From contig JAIPFM010000011.1 in the NCBI GenBank assembly GCA_021736645.1, positions 1 to 40,610 on the forward strand: DNA of 40,610 nucleotides, written 5' to 3'. Position numbers and translations under genes: made by a program. This document shows positions 8,836 through 17,589 of this stretch, piece after piece. Positions within the stretch are counted from its first letter, which is position 1. Every line of letters starts with the position of its first letter. Source of the stretch: Phycisphaerae bacterium. GTDB lineage: Bacteria > Planctomycetota > Phycisphaerae > Sedimentisphaerales > Anaerobacaceae. The notes below the pieces were generated by a model. That model did no database searches. It was given only the letters and a program-made list of their open reading frames with translations, and was not told where the DNA came from.

Positions 8836-11031
8836 ATGAACACAGGAGAGAGTCGGTTACACTGGTTTTTGGTTTGTTGGATGATGGCCCTGAGTGGTGG
8901 ATCCGTCCTGGCTCAATCGGGATTTTCTTCTGACATGAATGAGCGGGCCATTGTGCGCGTGATGACACAGGTGGCGGATTGGCAGTTGGCCAATCCAGGG
9001 ACGCATGCGACCACGGACTGGACCCAGGGGGCGTTGTACGCAGGTCTGTCCGCCTGGGCTCGCATGGCCGACACGGAGACCTACACCCAGGCACTCATGG
9101 CTGTGGGAGACAAGAACGAGTGGCAGTTGGGGCGAAGACTCTATCACGCAGACGATCATTGCGTGGGCCAGATGTATCTCGATCTGTTTAAACAGGTGCG
9201 CAATCCCGTGATGATCAAGCCACTGCAGGAACGGTTTGACTGGATCATGGCCCATCCGTCCGCGTCCAGCCTGGTGTTTGAGGAAAAGACGCGGGAGGAT
9301 CGATGGTGGTGGTGCGATGCCCTGTTCATGGGACCGCCTGTGTGGGCGGAATTGAGCGCGTTGACAGGCGATTCCAAGTATCTGGATTTCATGAACAGGG
9401 AGTGGTGGGCCACCACGGACTTTCTGTACGACAAAGAAGAGCATCTCTATTTCAGGGACAGTCGATATTTTGACCAGCGCGAGGCCAACGGCAAGAAGAT
9501 GTTCTGGTGCCGGGGCAATGGCTGGGTATTCGGCGGACTGGTCAAGGTCCTGCAGGCCATGCCCCTGGACTATCCGGATCGGCCCAGGTATGTCCAGTTG
9601 TACAGAGACATGTCAGCCAAACTCCTGGAGATCCAGGGCCAGGACGGCCTGTGGCGCTCCAGTCTGCTGGACCCTGTGACCTATCCCCCTCAGGAGGCCA
9701 GTGGGTCCGGATTCTTCTGCTATGGTCTGGCCTGGGGTGTGAATCGTGGTTTCCTGGACGCCGACACCTACGGGCCTGTGGTGAAGAAGGCCTGGCAGGG
9801 GCTGGTGGGTTGTGTGCAGAGCACCGGCAAACTCGGCTGGATTCAACCCATTGGTGCGGCACCTGGCAAGGTCGGGCCTGACATGACAGAGGTCTATGGC
9901 GTGGGGTCGTTTCTGCTCGCAGGCACTGAAGTGGCCAAGATCGCGATACGTGACAAGGCATCCGCCATTCTAGTCCATGCGGTCAATGACATTACAATCT
10001 TTCGAACCAGAGAAACCCTGAGTGTGCCCTGGTCGGATCTGTCAGGCATGGGAACCCGCGATGTGGTGGTGGTCGACTTTGTGACCAACAGGCCCCTGGT
10101 GTCACAGGTCCTGGATCTGGATGGCAACCGACGGCCTGAGGCCCTGCTGTTCCAGGCCGACTTTTCGCCCAATCAGCAGCGTTGGTTCTGGGTGATGAAG
10201 GCCGCGGACAGTCTGAAAACCCCCGAGTCGGAGACCACGACTTTTGGGCGCTTCGTGCCGGAACGCATGGATGACTTTGCCTGGGAGAATGACCGGATTG
10301 CGTTTCGCATGTACGGCAAGGCCCTGGAGTGGGAGACCGTGAGCAGCGGGATCGACGTGTGGGTCAAGAAGGTGACCTATCCTGTGGTGGATAAATGGTA
10401 TCTCAGTGGGAAGTATCATGAGGACCACGGCGAGGGTCTGGATTACTACAAGGTCGGGCCTGCCAGGGGCTGCGGGGGCCTGTCTGTGTACAAGGACGGA
10501 ACCCTGTATGGTTCCCGCAATTTTGTCACCTCCCGCGTACTGGCGAATGGACCCATCCGTACCGTGTTTGAGCTGGACTACGAGCCCTGGGAGGCGGCCG
10601 GTCAGACAGTCCGTGAAACCAAACGCATCAGCCTGGACCTGGGCTCCAATCTGAATCGCATGGAAGACCGGTTCAAGGCCGATCAGTCCGTGCCTGTGGC
10701 AGTGGGCATCAGCCTGCGCGGGCATGACGGGATCGTGTCGTATCAGCCCGGCTCGGGTCCTGTGGCGTACTGGGAGCCCGCTGATCCGGTCAACGGTGCG
10801 GTGGGCTGCGGTGTGGTCATGCCCGGCACCACACCTGTTCGACAGATAGAAAACTCGAAAGAACATGTATTGGTCACCAGTCAGGCCGAACCAGGCCAGC
10901 CGTTTGTGTATTATACAGGGGCCTGCTGGAGCAAGAGCGGTCAGTTTACAGATCATGGCCAGTGGATGCAGTATTTGACGGAATTTTCACAACGCCTGGC
11001 CCATCCTATCAAGGTTAACGCTTCACGATAG
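8836..11031 (+). CDS. GH105 unsaturated glucuronyl/galacturonyl hydrolase fused to DUF4861
   Basis: The protein has 731 aa. It starts with a Sec signal peptide (hydrophobic core ~9-24, likely cut after SVLAQ). Residues ~35-370 match the GH88/GH105 alpha/alpha-barrel: WWWCDALFMGPP with the presumed catalytic Asp161, H-A-D-D-H-C at 104-109, and RGNGW at 226-230. This family hydrates the C4-C5 double bond of unsaturated uronic acid left by polysaccharide lyases and so releases 4-deoxy-5-keto-uronate. Residues ~395-715 resemble DUF4861, a domain of unknown function often found with pectin, ulvan or alginate degradation enzymes. GAGG at 8827-8830 supports the start. It is the first gene of the operon and the stop is 14 bp before kduI. 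The exact linkage cleaved cannot be read from sequence. The GH105 call is firm and the DUF4861 call is good. Confidence 0.88.
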   Translation: MNTGESRLHWFLVCWMMALSGGSVLAQSGFSSDMNERAIVRVMTQVADWQLANPGTHATTDWTQGALYAGLSAWARMADTETYTQALMAVGDKNEWQLGRRLYHADDHCVGQMYLDLFKQVRNPVMIKPLQERFDWIMAHPSASSLVFEEKTREDRWWWCDALFMGPPVWAELSALTGDSKYLDFMNREWWATTDFLYDKEEHLYFRDSRYFDQREANGKKMFWCRGNGWVFGGLVKVLQAMPLDYPDRPRYVQLYRDMSAKLLEIQGQDGLWRSSLLDPVTYPPQEASGSGFFCYGLAWGVNRGFLDADTYGPVVKKAWQGLVGCVQSTGKLGWIQPIGAAPGKVGPDMTEVYGVGSFLLAGTEVAKIAIRDKASAILVHAVNDITIFRTRETLSVPWSDLSGMGTRDVVVVDFVTNRPLVSQVLDLDGNRRPEALLFQADFSPNQQRWFWVMKAADSLKTPESETTTFGRFVPERMDDFAWENDRIAFRMYGKALEWETVSSGIDVWVKKVTYPVVDKWYLSGKYHEDHGEGLDYYKVGPARGCGGLSVYKDGTLYGSRNFVTSRVLANGPIRTVFELDYEPWEAAGQTVRETKRISLDLGSNLNRMEDRFKADQSVPVAVGISLRGHDGIVSYQPGSGPVAYWEPADPVNGAVGCGVVMPGTTPVRQIENSKEHVLVTSQAEPGQPFVYYTGACWSKSGQFTDHGQWMQYLTEFSQRLAHPIKVNASR

Positions 11032-11045
11032 AAGGAGTTATAGAA

Positions 11046-11876
11046 ATGGAAGTCAGATACAGTCCGGACCCGGTGAGGTTTCAGAGAATGACCACACAGG
11101 AGATACGTGATAGTTTCCTGATTGAGACCCTGTTCAAACAAGACAGAATTGTGATGGTCTACACAGATGTGGACCGTGCGATAGTGGGCGGTGTCTTGCC
11201 CATGGATAAGCCGCTGATCCTGGCGGCAGGCAGGGAACTCAGAGCCGATTATTTCTGCCAGCGTCGCGAGTTGGGTGTGTTGAATATCGGCCATATGGGC
11301 AGCGTACTCGTGGACGGTCAGCGTTTTAATATGGACAACCGGGATGGTTTGTACATTGGCCTGGGCTGCCAGGAGATCAGCTTTGTGAGTGCCAATCCCT
11401 ATGAGCCCGCCATGTTCTACCTGTTGAGCTATCCGGCCCATGATTCGTATCCCACCAAGCATATCAAGAAGTCGGATGCCGAGCCCGTGCATCTGGGATC
11501 TCATGAAGCGTCGAACAAGCGTACCATCTACAAGCTCATCCACCCGGGCGGTGTGCAGAGCTGTCAACTGGTCATGGGCTTTACAGAGATGGCCGATGGC
11601 AGTGTGTGGAATACCATGCCGCCGCACACCCACGAGCGGCGTATGGAGGTGTACCTATATTTTGACGTGCCGGACGACAACCGCGTGTTCCACTACATGG
11701 GGCAGCCCCAGGAAACACGTCACATTGCCGTGGCCAGCGGCCAGGCCGTGATTTCTCCGAGCTGGTCCATACACTCAGGCGTGGGCACGCGCTCGTACAG
11801 CTTCTGCTGGGGCATGGGCGGAGAAAACCAGGCATTCGACGACATGGATCATTTGACCATAGATGAGATAAGATAG
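11046..11876 (+). CDS. kduI: 5-keto-4-deoxyuronate isomerase (KduI)
   Basis: This cytosolic isomerase converts 5-keto-4-deoxyuronate (DKI) to 2,5-diketo-3-deoxygluconate (DKII) in pectin and polyuronate breakdown. The 276-aa length matches the family (E. coli KduI 278). The cupin zinc ligands are present: His194 and His196 in PPHTHERRMEVY, Glu201, and His243 in SWSIHSG, each shifted by two from E. coli numbering. A strong GAAGGAG Shine-Dalgarno precedes the ATG. It sits between the GH105 that makes its substrate (14 bp upstream) and kduD that consumes its product (9 bp downstream). Confidence 0.96.
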   Translation: MEVRYSPDPVRFQRMTTQEIRDSFLIETLFKQDRIVMVYTDVDRAIVGGVLPMDKPLILAAGRELRADYFCQRRELGVLNIGHMGSVLVDGQRFNMDNRDGLYIGLGCQEISFVSANPYEPAMFYLLSYPAHDSYPTKHIKKSDAEPVHLGSHEASNKRTIYKLIHPGGVQSCQLVMGFTEMADGSVWNTMPPHTHERRMEVYLYFDVPDDNRVFHYMGQPQETRHIAVASGQAVISPSWSIHSGVGTRSYSFCWGMGGENQAFDDMDHLTIDEIR

Positions 11877-11885
11877 GAACATAAC

Positions 11886-12647
11886 ATGATCTTGGATCAA
11901 TTCAAATTGGATGGAAAAGTGGCTGTCGTGACTGGCGGGGCCCGGGGCCTGGGACGCGGCATGGCAGAAGGGCTGGCTCAGGCCGGTGCGGACATCGCCC
12001 TGGTCGATATCCTGGACATGTCAGAGGCCAGGGCAGCCATTGAAGCCCTGGGACGAAAATGTATTGCCGTCACTGCGGACCTGAGTCAGAAGGACAGTGT
12101 ACCCGCCATTGTCGACAGGGTCGTCCGGAAATTGGGCGGGATCGACATCCTGTTCAACAATGCCGGGATCATCCGCAGAGCCCCCATTACGGAGTTCACG
12201 GAAAAGGACTGGGACGATGTCATGAACATCAATCTTCGTACGCTCTTCTTCCTGAGTCAGGCCGTGGGCAAGCTCATGATCGAGCAGGGACGCGGCGGCA
12301 AGATCGTGAACACGGCCAGCATGCTCAGCTTCCAGGGCGGCATCCTGGTGCCGTCGTACACGGCGTCCAAGAGTGCGGTCATGGGCCTGACCCGGCTGCT
12401 GGCCAATGAACTCGGTGCCCACAATATCAATGTCAATGCCATTGCACCGGGCTACATGGCCACGGACAACACCAAGGCCCTGCGTGAAGACCCGGCCCGC
12501 AACAAGGCCATCCTGGACCGTATTCCGGCGGGGCGTTGGGGCACACCGGAAGACCTCCAGGGCGCAGCCGTGTTCCTGGCTTCAAAGGCCTCTGATTACC
12601 TGCAGGGCTACACCATTGCAGTGGACGGCGGGTGGTTGGCAAGATAG
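11886..12647 (+). CDS. kduD: 2-dehydro-3-deoxy-D-gluconate 5-dehydrogenase (KduD)
   Basis: A short-chain dehydrogenase of 253 aa that reduces DKII to 2-keto-3-deoxygluconate (KDG) with NAD(P)H. The classical SDR parts are all present: the TGGARGLG nucleotide loop (16-23), NNAG (91-94), Asn115, Ser145, and Y158-T-A-S-K162. The C-terminal G-Y-T-I-A-V-D-G-G-W is typical of KduD/FabG-like SDRs. SDRs are hard to tell apart by sequence alone; the KduD call rests on the N-terminal pattern (F-x-L-x-G-K-V-A-V-V-T) and on sitting between kduI and the KDG kinase gene. Confidence 0.92.
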   Translation: MILDQFKLDGKVAVVTGGARGLGRGMAEGLAQAGADIALVDILDMSEARAAIEALGRKCIAVTADLSQKDSVPAIVDRVVRKLGGIDILFNNAGIIRRAPITEFTEKDWDDVMNINLRTLFFLSQAVGKLMIEQGRGGKIVNTASMLSFQGGILVPSYTASKSAVMGLTRLLANELGAHNINVNAIAPGYMATDNTKALREDPARNKAILDRIPAGRWGTPEDLQGAAVFLASKASDYLQGYTIAVDGGWLAR

Positions 12648-12675
12648 CCGTATTGTTGATAACCAGGAGAAGACT

Positions 12676-13776
12676 ATGGCAGCCATTGTGTGCAAACCTG
12701 CACAGGACTGTAAGTACGATATTGTGTCGCTGGGTGAGATCATGCTGCGTCTGGATCCGGGGGACGATCGCATCCATACCACGCGTCAGTTTCGTGTGTG
12801 GGAGGGCGGCGGTGAATACAATGTGGCACGTGGGCTCAAGCGGTGCTTTGGCCAGCGTGCTGCCGTGGTGACAGCGGCCGTGCAGAATCCCCTGGGCCAG
12901 TTGCTGGAGGATCTCATCTTTCAAGGGGGCGTGTGCAGCGAGTACGTCAAGTGGGTGCCGTATGACGGTATTGGCCGCAAGAGCCGCATCGGCCTGAATT
13001 TTACGGAACGCGGATTCGGCGTGCGTGCGGCCGTGGGGTGTTCGGATCGCGGGCACACGGCTGCGTCCCAACTGAAACAGGGCGATATCGACTGGGATCG
13101 GATCTTTGGCAAGGACGGGGCTCGCTGGTTTCATACAGGCGGCATCTACGCGGGCCTGTCCGAGACCACGCCGGACGTGATTCTCGAGGCCGTGACATCG
13201 GCCAAGGCGCATGGCACGGTTGTCTCGTATGACCTGAACTACAGGGCGTCGCTCTGGAAGGACATTGGCGGCAAGCACAAGGCCATTGAAGTGAACCGGG
13301 CCATTGCCCCATACGTGGACGTGATGATCGGCAATGAAGAGGATTTCTCTGCGGCCCTGGGCTTTGACGTGCCGGACCTGGATGAAGGCTGTTCCAAGCT
13401 GGACCCTGCGAACTTCAAGAAGATGATCCAGCAGGCCGTCAAGGCCTTTCCGAACTTCAAGGCCGTGGCCACGACTCTGCGCGCTGCCACGACTGCCAGC
13501 AGGAATGACTGGGGTGCGGTACTCTATGCGGGCGGTCAGTTCTATGATGCCATGCTGCGTGAAGACCTGGAGCTCTACGACCGCGTGGGCGGGGGAGACA
13601 GCTTTGCGTCCGGCCTGATCTATGGTCTGATGGAAAACAAGGGCCCCGAGTATGCGGTCAACTGCGGGGCTGCGCATGGGGCGCTGGCCATGACCACGCC
13701 CGGGGATACGACTACGGCATCTCTGGCGGAAGTCGAACGTGTGATGGCCGGTGGGACTGCCAGGATCGCTCGATGA
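12676..13776 (+). CDS. kdgK: 2-keto-3-deoxygluconate kinase (PfkB family)
   Basis: Phosphorylates KDG to KDPG. The PfkB/ribokinase fold is clear: GEIMLRLDPGD near the start (20-30), the substrate-side EGGGEYNVARGL (43-54), D-L-N-Y-R (186-190), and the C-terminal signature GGGDSFASG with catalytic base Asp308. The reading frame is open further upstream, but I choose ATG 12676: AGGAG (12665-12669) lies 6 nt before it and the upstream part overlaps kduD in another frame. The protein is 366 aa, somewhat longer than the usual 310-345, with an insertion around residues 230-280 (acidic, then lysine-rich). It lies 28 bp after kduD and 25 bp before the next gene. Confidence 0.9.
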   Translation: MAAIVCKPAQDCKYDIVSLGEIMLRLDPGDDRIHTTRQFRVWEGGGEYNVARGLKRCFGQRAAVVTAAVQNPLGQLLEDLIFQGGVCSEYVKWVPYDGIGRKSRIGLNFTERGFGVRAAVGCSDRGHTAASQLKQGDIDWDRIFGKDGARWFHTGGIYAGLSETTPDVILEAVTSAKAHGTVVSYDLNYRASLWKDIGGKHKAIEVNRAIAPYVDVMIGNEEDFSAALGFDVPDLDEGCSKLDPANFKKMIQQAVKAFPNFKAVATTLRAATTASRNDWGAVLYAGGQFYDAMLREDLELYDRVGGGDSFASGLIYGLMENKGPEYAVNCGAAHGALAMTTPGDTTTASLAEVERVMAGGTARIAR

Positions 13777-13801
13777 CTTGAGCCTGCAAGAGGAGAATCT
13801 T

Positions 13802-15010
13802 ATGAAATGTCGTTATCTGTTGAAGGTCATAGGTTTGTGTGTGGCTTTTGTGTGTGTCACTGGATGCGAGTCTACCCCAACAGGTGTGCAGGCCGAATCG
13901 GTCCAGGACCTACCGTGGTCCGTGAAGATGACAGAGACCATCATGCAGAGAAATCCGGACATCTGGTCTGTGGATTTTGGCACGCGTCCCAAATGGACCT
14001 ACACGTATGGTCTGGTGTTTAAAGGCATGTGGCAGGTGTGGGAGAAGACCGGTGATCCCGACATCCTGGCGTATGTGCAAACCTACTATGACGCCATGAT
14101 CAATGACCAGGGTGAGATCCAGACGTACAAGATGTCGGATTACAATATTGACATGATCAATGCTGGCAAGGTCCTGTTTGCCCTGTATGACACGACGCGC
14201 AAGGAGAAATACAGGATTGCCCTGGCGACCCTGCGTGAACAGATGCAGGCCCATCCTCGCACGAGCGAGGGCGGGTTCTGGCACAAGAATCGCTATCCCC
14301 ATCAGATGTGGCTGGATGGGCTGTACATGGGGTCTCCCTTCCTGGCTCAGTATGCCGTGACATATGATGAACCGGCCCTGTTTGATGAGGTGGCCAACCA
14401 GCTGCTCCTCGTGGAGAGGCATACACGGGATGACCGCACCGGGCTGTTGTACCATGCCTGGGATGAGAGCCGCGAGCAGCGCTGGTCCGATCCCGACACA
14501 GGGCAGTCCCCCCATTTCTGGGGTCGGGCCATGGGCTGGTACGCCATGGCCCTGGTGGATTGCCTGGACTATCTGCCCAGGACCCATGCCAAACGCGGCG
14601 AGATCGTGGCCAAGATGGAACGCTTCTTTGGGGCTGTGGCCAGGTTCCAGGATCAGGACACCGGCCTGTGGTATCAGGTGGTGGATCAGGGCTCGCGAGA
14701 AGGCAACTATCTGGAGGCCACCTGTTCCTGCATGTTTGCCTATGCCATGGCCAAGGCCGCGCGTCTGGGGTATGTGGATCAGTCATTTCATGAGGTCGCG
14801 GAAAAGGCCTATCAGGGGATACTCCGGACTCTGATTACCGTGGACAGTGAAAATCTTGTCACTATCAACCAGTGCTGCAGTGTGGCAGGCCTGGGGGGGG
14901 ATCCGTATCGAGACGGATCGTATGACTACTATGTGAATGAACCGATCCGAAGCAATGACGCCAAGGCCCTGGGCCCGTTTATCCTGGCCAGCCTTGAATT
15001 TGAAAAGTAA
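13802..15010 (+). CDS. GH105 unsaturated rhamnogalacturonyl hydrolase-like lipoprotein
   Basis: The second GH105 of the operon (402 aa), close to the YteR/YesR type. A lipobox (V-T-G-Cys22) after a hydrophobic leader predicts a membrane-anchored lipoprotein. The active-site stretch MWLDGLYMGSPF (Asp172 as presumed catalytic acid), HFWGRAMGWYAMAL (238-251) and G-L-W-Y-Q (288-292) are all present and the length fits a single GH105 domain. The frame opens at 13751, but GAGGAGAA shortly before ATG 13802 and the lipoprotein leader that begins there decide the start. It differs strongly from the first GH105 and probably handles another linkage, such as unsaturated GalA-rhamnose; this is inference. 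Confidence 0.88.
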   Translation: MKCRYLLKVIGLCVAFVCVTGCESTPTGVQAESVQDLPWSVKMTETIMQRNPDIWSVDFGTRPKWTYTYGLVFKGMWQVWEKTGDPDILAYVQTYYDAMINDQGEIQTYKMSDYNIDMINAGKVLFALYDTTRKEKYRIALATLREQMQAHPRTSEGGFWHKNRYPHQMWLDGLYMGSPFLAQYAVTYDEPALFDEVANQLLLVERHTRDDRTGLLYHAWDESREQRWSDPDTGQSPHFWGRAMGWYAMALVDCLDYLPRTHAKRGEIVAKMERFFGAVARFQDQDTGLWYQVVDQGSREGNYLEATCSCMFAYAMAKAARLGYVDQSFHEVAEKAYQGILRTLITVDSENLVTINQCCSVAGLGGDPYRDGSYDYYVNEPIRSNDAKALGPFILASLEFEK

Positions 15011-15050
15011 CGCAGACGCGGGCCAGGGGCTCGCTGAATTGGAGAATGGT

Positions 15051-15719
15051 ATGGCAAAACACCAACGTTTACATGTCCTGAACACCATCAAACAGCTGGG
15101 CCTGGTGCCTCTGTTTTATCATGCAGACCCCGATGTTGCCATTGAGGTGGTGGACGCACTGGTGACAGGCGGTGCCCTGTTCATCGAGTTTACGAATCGC
15201 GGGGACAGGGCCATTGATGTCTTTAAAAAAGTCGCTCAGTATCGTGACACTGCGCGACCGGAACTGATCCTGGGTGTGGGGTCCGTGTGTAATGCCGGCA
15301 CCGCCGCCATGTACATGGCAGCCGGGGCAGATGCCATTGTCGCGCCGCTGCTGGATGCGGATATTGCCAGGACCTGCAACAGTCAGAAGGTGCCTTACAT
15401 GCCCGGCTGCGGTTCGGTCTCGGAGATCCATCAGGCCCATCTCTTGGGCGTGGAAATCTGCAAGGTCTTTCCTGCGGGGCAGGTGGGGGGACCTGCATTC
15501 ATCAAGAACGTCAAGGCGCCCTGTGCGTGGGCTGAACTGATGCCCACGGGCGGTGTGTCGCCCACCCGTGAAAACCTCACCGAGTGGTTTGAGGCCGGGG
15601 CCGCTTGCGTGGGCATGGGGTCCAAGCTGGTGAGCAAGGATCTGATACAAAAGAAAGACTATGCGGGTCTGACCCAAAAGGTCAAGGAGACACTGGCATT
15701 GATTACAGACATTCGATAA
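15051..15719 (+). CDS. eda: KDPG/KHG aldolase
   Basis: Class I aldolase of 222 aa that splits 2-keto-3-deoxy-6-phosphogluconate into pyruvate and glyceraldehyde-3-phosphate, the last step of the uronate route. The Schiff-base lysine is Lys138 in ICKVFPAG, the general acid/base is Glu46 in FIEFTNRG, and the phosphate-binding loop is M-P-T-G-G-V-S-P (164-171). GGAG (15041-15044) 6 nt before ATG 15051 sets the start; an upstream in-frame ATG at 14937 would overlap the previous gene. The IEFTNRGD variant reminds me of Bacteroidota-type aldolases, a weak hint of shared ancestry of the cassette. Confidence 0.93.
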   Translation: MAKHQRLHVLNTIKQLGLVPLFYHADPDVAIEVVDALVTGGALFIEFTNRGDRAIDVFKKVAQYRDTARPELILGVGSVCNAGTAAMYMAAGADAIVAPLLDADIARTCNSQKVPYMPGCGSVSEIHQAHLLGVEICKVFPAGQVGGPAFIKNVKAPCAWAELMPTGGVSPTRENLTEWFEAGAACVGMGSKLVSKDLIQKKDYAGLTQKVKETLALITDIR

Positions 15720-15779
15720 GTGGATCACCTGTCTTCCATGAGACTATCCTGATAGCCAAATTTATTAAGGAACTGCAAC

Positions 15780-16631
15780 ATGAACACCTCTTTAAATCGA
15801 CGTGGCTTTTTACAAATGGCCTCTGGCGCAGCACTCGCTGCACTGGGGGGATCAACCGCCTCGGCTCAGTCCGCGAATGCGTCTTCGGAAAAGGCGACTG
15901 TGGCATTCGGTCTCGGGTTGGCCTCATATACACTGCGACAGTTTGATCTGGATCAGGTCATTGCCATGACCAAGCGTGTGGGGTTGACGCGCATCACGCT
16001 CAAGAGTATGCACATGCCGCTGGATGCGTCTGACGCACAGATCAAATCCATGGCCCAAAAGGTCAGGCGGGCAGGACTGGATCTCTACGGCGCAGGTGTG
16101 ATCTATATGAAAAACGAGGCCCAGGTGCAGGAGGCCTTTCATTACGCGCAGGTCGCGGGTCTCAAGGTGATTGTGGGCGTGCCGGATCATCCCTTACTGC
16201 CCCTGGTTGAAAAGAAGGTCAAGGAAACGGATATCTGTGTGGCCATCCACAACCATGGACCTGGTGACAACGTCTATCCTGCACCGGCCAGCGTGTATGA
16301 CCGTGTCAAGACCCTGGACAAGCGAATCGGTCTGTGCATGGACATCGGTCACACGCAGCGTCTCGGTATTGATCCATGTGACGCGGCCAGGCAGTGCGCA
16401 GACCGCTTGCTGGATGTGCACATCAAGGATGTCTCTTCAGCCACGGCGCAGGGGGCAACCCTGGAAATCGGTCGCGGTGTGATCGACATTCCGGGATTCC
16501 TGACCACACTCAAGCAGATCGGATATGCGCGCACCGTGGGCTTTGAATACGAAAAAGACGCCGACGATCCCATGCCCGGTCTCTCGGAATCCGTGGGGTA
16601 CGTGCGAGGTGTGCTGGACACGATGTCTTGA
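15780..16631 (+). CDS. Tat-exported sugar phosphate isomerase/epimerase-like TIM-barrel protein
   Basis: A protein of 283 aa with a twin-arginine leader (NRRGFLQMASGAALAAL, then a T-A-S-A-Q cleavage region), so probably folded in the cytoplasm and exported. The mature part is a xylose-isomerase-like (AP_endonuc_2) barrel: I-H-N-H-G (156-160), C-M-D-I-G-H (186-191), D-V-H-I-K-D (212-217) and F-E-Y-E (255-258) lie where metal and substrate ligands are expected. The first ligand, often Glu in L-E-N-H, is His here, as in a known subgroup. It is the last recognisable sugar gene of the operon, 60 bp after eda, with AAGGA before the ATG. The substrate is unknown; a keto-sugar or uronate isomerase/epimerase role is inference. 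Confidence 0.8.
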   Translation: MNTSLNRRGFLQMASGAALAALGGSTASAQSANASSEKATVAFGLGLASYTLRQFDLDQVIAMTKRVGLTRITLKSMHMPLDASDAQIKSMAQKVRRAGLDLYGAGVIYMKNEAQVQEAFHYAQVAGLKVIVGVPDHPLLPLVEKKVKETDICVAIHNHGPGDNVYPAPASVYDRVKTLDKRIGLCMDIGHTQRLGIDPCDAARQCADRLLDVHIKDVSSATAQGATLEIGRGVIDIPGFLTTLKQIGYARTVGFEYEKDADDPMPGLSESVGYVRGVLDTMS

Positions 16632-16638
16632 TCAGGCC

Positions 16639-17574
16639 ATGCGCATGAAACATAAAAACAAAATCAATGAGGAAATTGAACAACTCCTGTTGCAGCACGG
16701 TGAATTTGCCAGTGAAGAGGAGGCCTTTGCGCTGGTTGAACGCTATATCAACCAGCGCAATGCCCAGCCTGATCCTGCCTTGGGAGGCTTCTCACCAGAC
16801 CAGGTCTCTTCTCTGTTGAACCTGCCCTGGGATGATCCCGGGCATCCCATGCAATTGAATGAGATGCTTTCTCCTTCTGTGCTGAGCCCTGTTCGATTCC
16901 TCAAGAATGCCCGCTTGTTTCTGACGGACCTGATGGCCGATACCCGGCCCAATGCCACGGCCACAGGGAATCTCAACCGCCGTTTTGTCGCGCAGATGAT
17001 GGAACGACTGGATATCGAACCTCGCATACTGAATCAGATCAGGAGGATTTGTAAAGTCATCAATGAACCGGATGTCGGTGAGGTTCATGTGTTGCGCCTT
17101 GTGTGTGACGTGGCAGGCCTGATCAGACTGCGCGGCAAGTCCTATCAGGTGGTCAAAGAATATGAGACCCTTTTACATGAATCGAATGCCGCTGTCCTCT
17201 ACACCATCCTGTTTGAGGCGTATTTTACGCAATTCAATCTGGGGTATTCTGATGGCTTTCCGGACTGTCCCGGCATTCAATCGTGTATACCGATCACGCT
17301 TGCCCAACTGGCCAGACGGGCAGATCAGTGGCAGGATTTGTCTACCCTCAGCAGCCATCTCCTGCTCCCTGCGTGTCGTGAGGAAATCGATGCGTCACGT
17401 TTTTCCATCGATGACTACGACCTTTTTTTCGTGGAAATCCGGATTCTGACGCATCTTGAGACCTTTGGCCTGATCGAGTGCCAACGGCAGCAGAAAACCA
17501 AATATACGAACCGAGTCACCCGACTCAGAAAAACCGGGTTGTTCGATCAGTTCATTTCGTTTGATTTCAAATAG
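16639..17574 (+). CDS. Conserved protein of unknown function with a TATGNL motif
   Basis: A 311-aa soluble protein with no signal peptide or membrane segment. The start at ATG 16639 (or 16645) is only 7 bp after the upstream gene and has a weak Shine-Dalgarno. The middle holds NATATGNLNRRFVAQMMERL (~residues 111-130), then a helical part and FEAYFTQFNLGYSDGFPD (~residues 194-211). I recall similar T-A-x-G-N-L and F-N-x-x-Y-x-D-G patterns in the C-terminal halves of long pRiA4b ORF-3-type proteins. It converges with just such a gene, 13 bp away, so the two may be functionally linked. I do not know a biochemical role. Confidence 0.7.
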   Translation: MRMKHKNKINEEIEQLLLQHGEFASEEEAFALVERYINQRNAQPDPALGGFSPDQVSSLLNLPWDDPGHPMQLNEMLSPSVLSPVRFLKNARLFLTDLMADTRPNATATGNLNRRFVAQMMERLDIEPRILNQIRRICKVINEPDVGEVHVLRLVCDVAGLIRLRGKSYQVVKEYETLLHESNAAVLYTILFEAYFTQFNLGYSDGFPDCPGIQSCIPITLAQLARRADQWQDLSTLSSHLLLPACREEIDASRFSIDDYDLFFVEIRILTHLETFGLIECQRQQKTKYTNRVTRLRKTGLFDQFISFDFK

Positions 17575-17589
17575 CGAGCGCGTGCTATT
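17570..17589. terminator. Possible small bidirectional hairpin between convergent genes
   Basis: AATAGC (17570-17575) and GCTATT (17584-17589) form a 6-bp stem with an 8-nt loop across both stop codons. Only a short T run follows on the plus strand, so this is weak. Confidence 0.25.

Noticed and set aside
10102..10956. 284-codon minus-strand frame opposite GH105-DUF4861
   Set aside because: Antisense shadow without ribosome site or family pattern; the plus strand has a clear conserved protein.
12406..12675. N-terminal extension of the KDG kinase
   Set aside because: This overlaps kduD in another frame and has no homology to PfkB kinases; the AGGAG-preceded ATG at 12676 fits better.
12433..13677. 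414-codon minus-strand frame opposite the KDG kinase gene
   Set aside because: Antisense shadow; the kinase signature on the plus strand accounts for the sequence.
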